From Planctomycetes bacterium UBA4800 (GTDB lineage: Bacteria > Planctomycetota > UBA8108 > UBA8890 > UBA8898), in the NCBI GenBank assembly GCA_002402755.1, contig DHGK01000332.1:11195-21025 (forward strand): DNA of 9,831 nt, written 5' to 3'. Made by a program: the position numbers and the translations under genes. The notes below the pieces were generated by a model. The model saw only the letters and a list, made by a program, of their open reading frames with translations, had not been told where the DNA came from and searched no databases. This document shows, piece by piece, positions 5,111 through 9,831 of the stretch. Positions within the stretch are counted from its first letter, which is position 1; the number at the start of each line of letters is the position of its first letter.

Positions 5111-6328
5111 ATGGATACCCCGGTGCGGGGAGGGAAGTTCCCGGGCAGGGTGGCGGCGGCCCGGGTCGATTCCTACGAACGCGAGCGCATCGGCGCCGCC
5201 GTGCGGCAAGCCATGGCGGCCTTCGGCGGGGCCGCCGGCATTCTCGACGGGCGCACACGCGTGCTTCTCAAGCCGAACGTCCTCCGCCCCGCCGCGCCCG
5301 AGGAGGCGGTCACGACGCACCCCGAGGTCGTGCGCGCGGTCGCGGCCGAGTTCATGGCGGCCGGCGCCGCGGTGTCGATCGGAGACGGCCCCGGAGGCGA
5401 TCCGGGCCCCGCCGGGCCCGTGTTCGAGAAGTGCGGCATCGCGGGCGTCTGCCGCGACCTCGGGCTGCCGCTCCGCAACTTCCAGGAGACGGGCTCGGTC
5501 GAGGTCGCCCTGCCCTTCTCGGCGGCGCGCAAGGTCAACATCGCGCAGCCCGTCGCCCAGGCCGAGGTCATCGTCAATCTGCCCAAGCTCAAGACGCACA
5601 CCCTCACGCACATCACGTGCGCGCTCAAGAACATCTACGGCTACATTCCGGGCTTCCTCAAGGCGAAGCTCCACACCCTGGCGCCGCGGCCGGACGATTT
5701 CGCGGAGATCGTGTGCGCGCTGTGGGCGGTATTCCCGCCCGCGTTCTCGCTCGTCGATGCGGTCGTCGCCATGGAAGGGCAGGGCCCCTCGGGCGGCACG
5801 CCCCGGCAGGTCGGGCGCATCGTCGCGGGAACCGACCCTCTGGCGATCGACACCCTGTGCGCCTGGGCGATGGGATTCGACGTGCGCGACGTCCCCATGC
5901 TCGCCGCGGCCCGCCGGCACGACCTCGGCGCCGGGGAGCTCGACGCGATCGAGGTGATCGGCGATTCGGCCGAGGCGCTCAGGATTCCCGGCTTCCGCCT
6001 GCCGCACACGTCGAAGATCGCGCCTCACCTGCCGCGCTGGATCATGCGCCCCCTTGCGGCCGTGGCCGGGAGCCTCTTCTGGGTCAAGCCCTGCGTCCTG
6101 CTCGAGCATTGCACGCGCTGCCATCTCTGCGTGCGCTCCTGCCCGACGGGCGCCATGCGCGCCGAGAAGGGCAAAGTCCCGACCCTCGACGCGCCCACGT
6201 GCATCTCCTGCCTCTGCTGCCAGGAGATGTGCCCCTCGCACGCGATCTACGCCAGGAAGAGCTTCGCGGTCAACCGCATCTTCCGCACCGAGGAGCAGCG
6301 CGAGGCGGCGCGGGCCAAGGGCCGCTGA
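5111..6328 (+). CDS. DUF362 domain protein with C-terminal two-cluster 4Fe-4S ferredoxin domain
   Basis: This 405-residue protein begins with a DUF362 domain (about 14-300), recognisable from VLLKPNVL (51-58), THPEVVRAVAAE and IVNLPKLKTHTLTHITCALKNIYG in its middle. DUF362 has no settled biochemical function. A bacterial-type ferredoxin domain follows, with Cys334, 337, 340 and 344 (CTRCHLCVRSCP) and Cys364, 367, 370 and 374 (CISCLCCQEMCP), which should bind two 4Fe-4S clusters. It is therefore likely a cytoplasmic redox or electron-transfer protein. No signal peptide or membrane helix is seen. The start is uncertain. ATG 5111 lacks a Shine-Dalgarno but sits 13 nt after the preceding stop. 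GTG 5150 (codon 14) would start at VAAARVDSYERERI, closer to where the family usually begins, and would leave two small hairpins (5118-5142) non-coding. Similar proteins are widespread in anaerobes. Confidence 0.9.
   Translation: MDTPVRGGKFPGRVAAARVDSYERERIGAAVRQAMAAFGGAAGILDGRTRVLLKPNVLRPAAPEEAVTTHPEVVRAVAAEFMAAGAAVSIGDGPGGDPGPAGPVFEKCGIAGVCRDLGLPLRNFQETGSVEVALPFSAARKVNIAQPVAQAEVIVNLPKLKTHTLTHITCALKNIYGYIPGFLKAKLHTLAPRPDDFAEIVCALWAVFPPAFSLVDAVVAMEGQGPSGGTPRQVGRIVAGTDPLAIDTLCAWAMGFDVRDVPMLAAARRHDLGAGELDAIEVIGDSAEALRIPGFRLPHTSKIAPHLPRWIMRPLAAVAGSLFWVKPCVLLEHCTRCHLCVRSCPTGAMRAEKGKVPTLDAPTCISCLCCQEMCPSHAIYARKSFAVNRIFRTEEQREAARAKGR
5118..5142 (+). other. Two small hairpins at the LysM/DUF362 junction
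   Basis: CCCCG (5118-5122) pairs with CGGGG (5126-5130) around GTG. Directly after it, GGGAA (5132-5136) and TTCCC (5138-5142) form a second inverted repeat. They fall in the first 11 codons if DUF362 starts at 5111, or in the intercistronic gap if it starts at GTG 5150. They could influence the relative yield of the two proteins. Confidence 0.35.
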
Positions 6329-6345
6329 CGCCTCCCCCACCCGAA

Positions 6346-6361
6346 CGGGCGCAAGCGCCCG
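6346..6361 (+). terminator. Perfect hairpin after the DUF362 gene, terminator-like but without a U-tract
   Basis: CGGGCGC (6346-6352) and GCGCCCG (6355-6361) form a perfect inverted repeat around AA, 18 nt after the DUF362 stop. Its position between two transcription units fits a terminator or a 3' end stabiliser. No T-run follows, so standard intrinsic termination is doubtful. Confidence 0.4.
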
Positions 6362-6375
6362 CGGCCGGCAACCGA

Positions 6376-6386
6376 TGATATATACT
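6376..6386 (+). promoter_or_regulatory. AT-rich promoter-like island upstream of the secreted helical protein
   Basis: TGATATATACT is the most AT-rich short stretch in the window. It can be read as an extended -10 (TG, one base, TATATA at 6379-6384) or as TATACT at 6381-6386. The expected -35 position is GC-rich and unlike TTGACA, which fits an extended -10 promoter. Transcription would start near 6393 and leave a leader of about 87 nt before the ATG at 6480. An in-frame ATG at 6375 overlaps this element and has no ribosome binding site, so it is not used as a start. Confidence 0.5.
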
Positions 6387-6403
6387 GAGTGTATCTTTAT
6401 CGC

Positions 6404-6451
6404 CGCCGGCGCCGGCGCGGACATGCGCGCCCGCCGCCGCCCCGCGGGGCG
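6404..6451 (+). repeat. Two 14-bp perfect palindromes in the leader of the secreted protein gene
   Basis: CGCCGGCGCCGGCG (6404-6417) and CGCCCCGCGGGGCG (6438-6451) are each identical to their reverse complement. They lie between the candidate transcription start and the ribosome binding site. They could be protein-binding sites or fold in the RNA. At this GC content such palindromes are less surprising than in balanced DNA. Confidence 0.35.
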
Positions 6452-6479
6452 CACGAGGAGACTGGAACGGAGCAACGCC

Positions 6480-7973
6480 ATGTGGTACCGCCTGATCTGT
6501 GCCGCGCTCGCCGCCGCCGCCGCCGCGCCGGCATGCGCGGATGTTCCTCCGGCCGCACGGGACCTGCACCGGGCGGGGGTCGTGCTCGGCGACCGCGCCA
6601 AGCTCCTGCGGGCGTGGGACCTCGCGCACGTGCCCGAGATCGCCGCCGCGCTGACCGACGTCTGGCTCTTCGAGGCCGAGCCCAATCTCGATGAGGAGCT
6701 GGTCGGCACGCCGCCCTTCCTGCAAGTCCTGGCCGAGTGGGAGGAGCGCGAGCCCGACAACGGCCTGCCCGCCTGCCTGCGCGAGCTCTTCCACGCGCAG
6801 CGTGAGCCGCGCTTCCCCGACTGGGCGCACCTCGGCGAGACGCTCGCCGGGAAGCGCCGCATCTTCTTCCACTACGGCGAGGCGCGCCGCGCCTCGCTCA
6901 GGTTCCTCCTCGATGCCAGGGGCAACGAGATCTCGACCTGGCTTCAGTGGCTCGACCGCCCGCAGATTCAGAACGCCCACCGCTTCGCGCAGCTCATCCA
7001 GCTCGCGCTGATCGAGAGCCGGTTCCTGCTTCTGAGCGGCAAGACGGACGAAGCCGCCCGGCGGCTCGCGGTCGCGGACCGCGCCGCCGGCGCCTGCGCC
7101 GAGGAGGAGGACGAGATCACGCTCCGCAAGCTGGGGCTTGCGGGCGCCGTGCTCCAGGAGCGGATCCTCTTCGATCTGTCGGCGGGCGACATCCCGGCCG
7201 TCGAGAAGGACATCGCCGACTATCGCGCGCTTCTGGGACGCCAGGCGCCGCTCCTGGCGCGCCTGTCGGCGCTCTCCAATCTGCACGGCGAGCTCTCCGA
7301 CGCGTTCAGGCGGGCGTACGATGCCGTGCGCCCCGCCGTCTGGAAAGACACGGCCGGCGTGGACGCCGGCGCCATGGCGCAGTTCGCCGCGGCCTTCGAG
7401 CGCGAGGGAACGGCCGCGATCGACGTGCTCTTCACGTACAAGCCGATGCCCATCGACGACTTCACGAAGGAACTCGAAGGGCACATGGACGTCTTCCGCG
7501 AGGCGGAGGCCGGCAAGGAGGCCGCCGGGCGCTTCATGGACTTCCTGCGGGAGCACGTGTCCTCGGATCGCGGCATTCCCACGTGGGTGATCCCCGCCTA
7601 CCTGCGGGTAGTCCGCGCGCACCCGGACCCCGCCTCCCTCGGCACGCGCGCGGTCCCGGCGGCGAGCGCCGACGATCTCGACACCATGCTCGGCGCGCTC
7701 GCGTTCCTCTCGCGCGCGCCGGAAGACACCGGCCGCTGGATCAGAGCGTTCCGCCGGGGCAAGGCGCGGCCCTATCTCCTGCTCGCCTTCGCGAAGTGGG
7801 GCTGCAAGGAAGCCGTGCCGGCCGTTCTGGAAGAGTACTGCGCCCTCTCGGAGCGCACGCCGCAGAGCCTGCTCATCGATTACGCGCTCTGCCTGCGCGC
7901 GCTCACCGGCAGGAATCTCGGCCTGGACGCGGACGCATGGGACCGCTGGTACAAGGAATCGCGTGACAGATAG
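6480..7973 (+). CDS. Secreted helical-repeat (TPR/HEAT-like) protein of unknown function
   Basis: I do not recognise a named family for this 497-residue protein. A signal peptide covers residues 1-20 (MWYRLICAALAAAAAAPACA, cleavage before DV). Cys19 sits in APAC, a poor lipobox, so lipidation is possible but unlikely. The rest is almost wholly alpha-helical. Residues 165-255 read like TPR-type helical hairpins (LALIESRFLLLSGKTDEAARRL, about 175-196). Residues 395-475 look HEAT-like (LLLAFAKWGCKEAVPAVLEE, 433-452). The end, LTGRNLGLDADAWDRWYK (475-492), matches a LTG..G.D...W..W signature that I know from the ends of secreted HEAT-type proteins in planctomycete-like genomes. The start at 6480 is chosen for the signal peptide and a GGAG 7 nt upstream. 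It probably acts outside the cytoplasm as a binding or scaffolding protein; no catalytic motif is seen. It has its own candidate promoter. Confidence 0.8.
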   Translation: MWYRLICAALAAAAAAPACADVPPAARDLHRAGVVLGDRAKLLRAWDLAHVPEIAAALTDVWLFEAEPNLDEELVGTPPFLQVLAEWEEREPDNGLPACLRELFHAQREPRFPDWAHLGETLAGKRRIFFHYGEARRASLRFLLDARGNEISTWLQWLDRPQIQNAHRFAQLIQLALIESRFLLLSGKTDEAARRLAVADRAAGACAEEEDEITLRKLGLAGAVLQERILFDLSAGDIPAVEKDIADYRALLGRQAPLLARLSALSNLHGELSDAFRRAYDAVRPAVWKDTAGVDAGAMAQFAAAFEREGTAAIDVLFTYKPMPIDDFTKELEGHMDVFREAEAGKEAAGRFMDFLREHVSSDRGIPTWVIPAYLRVVRAHPDPASLGTRAVPAASADDLDTMLGALAFLSRAPEDTGRWIRAFRRGKARPYLLLAFAKWGCKEAVPAVLEEYCALSERTPQSLLIDYALCLRALTGRNLGLDADAWDRWYKESRDR

Positions 7974-8011
7974 CGCCGCCGCCGCCTGACGACATACCGG
8001 GCCGCATGCGG

Positions 8012-8017
8012 TACAAT
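8012..8017 (+). promoter_or_regulatory. Candidate -10 box (TACAAT) directly upstream of gpsA
   Basis: TACAAT matches TATAAT at five of six positions and ends 9 nt before the ATG at 8027. Transcription would begin at or within a few bases of that start codon. No clear -35 lies at 16-18 nt (CTGACG at 7986 is about 20 nt away). Because no Shine-Dalgarno precedes either possible ATG, the arrangement points to a leaderless or near-leaderless gpsA mRNA. Confidence 0.4.
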
Positions 8018-8026
8018 CCGCGTCGT

Positions 8027-9040
8027 ATGGCCGCGAAGGACTCGTTGCACGCCATCGCCGTGATCGGCGCGGGCCGCTGGGGCGGCGCCGTCGCGATCTT
8101 CCTCGCCGAGCGCGGCTGCGCGGTGCGGCTCTGGGCCCGCGAGGCGGAAGTCGCGGCCGAGATCCGCGAGCGCCGGACGAATCCGTTCCTGCCGGGATTC
8201 CGCTTCCCCGAGGCGGTCGCCGCGACCGATCGCCTGGCGGAGGCCGTCGCGGGCGCCGACCTCATCGCCCTCGCCGTGCCGGTGCAGTTCCTGCGCGCGG
8301 TGCTCAAGGAGCTCGCGCCCTCGAACCCGTCCTGCCCGATCCTCGGCATCAACAAGGGCATCGAGCAGGGCACCTGCGCCACGGTGCCCGAGATCGTGCG
8401 CGAGGAGCTCGGCCCGCGCCCCTACGCCCACCTCGGCGGCCCGTGTTTCCCCGAGGGGCTTCTCAACCCGCGCACGCCGGTCGCCGAGACCGTGGCGAGC
8501 GACGACCCGGTCCTGGCGCGCGCGATCCAGGATCTCTTCGCGTGGCGCAACTTCCGCCCGTACCGGAGCGCGGACGTGCGCGGCGTCGCCGTGCTCGGCG
8601 CCATGAAGAACGTCTACGCGATCGCCGCGGGCGCGGCGGCGGGCCTCGGACTCGGGCAGGAGAGCATCGCCGTGCTCGTGACGCGCGCGCTGGCCGAGCT
8701 GCGCGGCCTGGCGCGCGCGATGGGAATCCCCGAGACGACCGTCCACGGGCTCTCGGGCCTGGGCGACCTCATCCTCACGTGCTACTCGCCCGCGAGCTCC
8801 CACAACCGCGCGCTCGGCGTCGCGCTCGGCGAGGGCGCGCCGCTTGGCCGGGCGCTCGAGGCGCTGGGGCCGCGGGTCGCCGAGGGTTACTTCACGGCCG
8901 CGTGCGTGCGGGAGCTCGCGCGCCGCCACGAGGTCGAGATGCCGATCGCGAGCGGCGTCTACCGCGTGCTGTACGAGGGCGCCGGCGTCAAGGACATTCT
9001 GACGGAGTGGATGGGGCGGCCGCTCAGGTCCGAGGCCTGA
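8027..9040 (+). CDS. gpsA: Glycerol-3-phosphate dehydrogenase, NAD(P)+
   Basis: GpsA reduces dihydroxyacetone phosphate to sn-glycerol-3-phosphate in the cytoplasm, supplying the backbone of phospholipids. Numbered from the ATG at 8027, the 337 residues match the family's usual length (about 330-340). The Rossmann dinucleotide motif GAGRWGGAVA is at 14-23. INKGIE (108-113) corresponds to the family's SKGIE, and GGPCFPEG (137-144) to SGPSFAEE. AMKNVYAIAAG (192-202) holds the catalytic Lys194. LSGLGDLILTC (242-252) and SHNRALGVALGEG (258-270) cover the substrate-binding Asp247 and the NR pair at 260-261. The C-terminal part, VAEGYFTAACVREL, is also typical. An ATG seven codons upstream (8006) is in frame, but the family begins just before the Rossmann strand and a -10-like box lies between the two ATGs. 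It follows the secreted protein by 53 nt and converges on the next gene with 15 bp between stops. Confidence 0.95.
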   Translation: MAAKDSLHAIAVIGAGRWGGAVAIFLAERGCAVRLWAREAEVAAEIRERRTNPFLPGFRFPEAVAATDRLAEAVAGADLIALAVPVQFLRAVLKELAPSNPSCPILGINKGIEQGTCATVPEIVREELGPRPYAHLGGPCFPEGLLNPRTPVAETVASDDPVLARAIQDLFAWRNFRPYRSADVRGVAVLGAMKNVYAIAAGAAAGLGLGQESIAVLVTRALAELRGLARAMGIPETTVHGLSGLGDLILTCYSPASSHNRALGVALGEGAPLGRALEALGPRVAEGYFTAACVRELARRHEVEMPIASGVYRVLYEGAGVKDILTEWMGRPLRSEA

Positions 9041-9055
9041 GCCTCCCGTTCCGGC

Positions 9056-9831
9056 CTACGCGAGCGCCTCGCAGACGAGGTCCCCGACCTGCGTCGTCGT
9101 GTACCCCATCCTGCCCGCGCCGAGGCTCTTGAGCTTGTGCTGCGTGACCGACATGATCGCGGCCTCGATGGACTTGCCGGCCTCGACCTCGCCGAGGTGG
9201 CGGAGCATCATGTCGGCGCTCGATATCGCCGCCAGCGGGTTGATCATGTTCTTGCCCTTGTACTTGGGCGCCGAGCCGCCGATGGGCTCGAACATGGACA
9301 CGCCGCCCGGGTCGGGGTTGATGTTGCCGCCGGCCGCGATGCCCAGGCCGCCCTGGATCGCCGCGCCGAGGTCCGTGATGATGTCGCCGAACATGTTGTC
9401 GGTGACGATGACGTCGAAGCGCTCGGGCTGGAGCGTCATCCACATGCAGGTGGCATCGACGTGCGCATAGTCGGTCGCCACGTCCTTGTACTCGGCGGCG
9501 ACCTCGTGGAAGGCGCGCTCCCACAGGTCGTGCGCGAACGTGAGGACGTTCGTCTTGGCGCACAGGAGCAGCCGCTTGCGCTTGTTGCGCGCGCGGCACG
9601 TCTCGAAGGCGTAGCGGATGCAGCGCTCGACGCCCTTGCGCGTGTTGACCGAGACCTGGGTCGCGACCTCGTCGGGCGTGCCGAGCTTCTGGATGCCGCC
9701 CATGCCGCAGTACAGGCCCTCGGTGTTCTCGCGCACGACGACGAAGTCGATGTCGTCGGGACCCTTGTCGGCAAGCGGCCCCTTGACGCCCGGGTACAGC
9801 TTGACGGGCCTGAGGTTGATGTACTGGTCCA
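9056..9831 (-). CDS. Isocitrate/isopropylmalate dehydrogenase family enzyme, N-terminus cut by window edge
   Basis: The 257 visible residues are the C-terminal two thirds of a metal- and NAD(P)-dependent beta-hydroxyacid oxidative decarboxylase. The reading frame enters from the window edge at 9829. The apparent GTG start at 9736 is internal, since DQYINLRPVKLYPGVKGPLA and more precede it in frame. Landmarks are VVRENTEGLYCG (from about residue 31), AKTNVLTF with the catalytic Lys, HVDATCMWM, TDNMFGDIITDLGAAIQGGLG with the metal-binding aspartates, and FEPIGGSAPKYKGKN for NAD(P) binding. RENTEGLY is usual in NAD-isocitrate, homoisocitrate and archaeal-type isopropylmalate dehydrogenases, whereas classic bacterial LeuB has RELTGG. 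The substrate-deciding N-terminal region is missing, so TCA-cycle, leucine or lysine roles all remain open. No symbol is given. The stop is TAG at 9056. Confidence 0.93.
   Translation of the reverse strand, partial: DQYINLRPVKLYPGVKGPLADKGPDDIDFVVVRENTEGLYCGMGGIQKLGTPDEVATQVSVNTRKGVERCIRYAFETCRARNKRKRLLLCAKTNVLTFAHDLWERAFHEVAAEYKDVATDYAHVDATCMWMTLQPERFDVIVTDNMFGDIITDLGAAIQGGLGIAAGGNINPDPGGVSMFEPIGGSAPKYKGKNMINPLAAISSADMMLRHLGEVEAGKSIEAAIMSVTQHKLKSLGAGRMGYTTTQVGDLVCEALA

Noticed and set aside
6054..6479. Upstream extension of the secreted protein frame into the DUF362 gene.
   Set aside because: It overlaps well-supported DUF362 coding sequence and would remove the signal peptide from the N-terminus.
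9041..9055. Bidirectional terminator between gpsA and the dehydrogenase.
   Set aside because: Only 15 bp lie between the stops and no inverted repeat with a T-run is seen; termination must occur within the opposite gene or by Rho.
1..9831. CRISPR arrays, insertion sequences, tRNA or rRNA genes, and defence or toxin-antitoxin systems.
   Set aside because: No regularly spaced repeats, transposase motifs, tRNA-like cloverleafs or recognisable defence domains were found on reading both strands.

Overview
The window is GC-rich bacterial DNA of roughly 70% GC, densely coded, from an organism I cannot place with confidence. It contains eight protein genes, two of them cut by the window edges. No tRNA, rRNA, CRISPR array or mobile element was recognised. 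Two features narrow the lineage without fixing it. The phenylalanyl-tRNA synthetase is of the archaeal/eukaryotic type, which among bacteria is best known from spirochaetes. A secreted helical-repeat protein ends in an LTG..G.D...W..W signature that I associate with planctomycete-like and related uncultured phyla. The DUF362-ferredoxin protein fits an anaerobic or microaerophilic lifestyle. An uncultured candidate-phylum bacterium is my best guess, at low confidence.

Layout. On the minus strand, from a leader around 3850 down to position 1, lie pheS, pheT and the N-terminal half of an exported SGNH/GDSL hydrolase. The gaps are 12 and 37 nt and each start has a Shine-Dalgarno sequence, so this looks like one operon. 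A 403-bp divergent control region (3765-4167) separates it from a plus-strand pair: an exported LysM protein with four predicted membrane helices, then a DUF362 protein with two 4Fe-4S clusters, 13 nt apart. A short spacer with a perfect hairpin and an AT-rich promoter-like island follows. Next come the secreted helical protein (6480-7973) and gpsA (start 8027), which has a -10-like box about 9 nt before its start codon and no Shine-Dalgarno. At the right edge, converging on gpsA with only 15 bp between the stops, is the C-terminal part of an isocitrate/isopropylmalate dehydrogenase family enzyme.

How the genes relate. Most are housekeeping functions: Phe-tRNA charging, glycerol-3-phosphate supply for phospholipids, and a dehydrogenase of the TCA or leucine/lysine branch. 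They alternate with envelope or secreted proteins of unknown role. I found no defence, toxin-antitoxin or biosynthetic cluster. The points most worth attention are the archaeal-type PheRS with altered active-site motifs, the tandem hairpins in its leader, the LysM-plus-membrane-domain protein coupled to a ferredoxin-type DUF362 protein, and the apparently leaderless gpsA.
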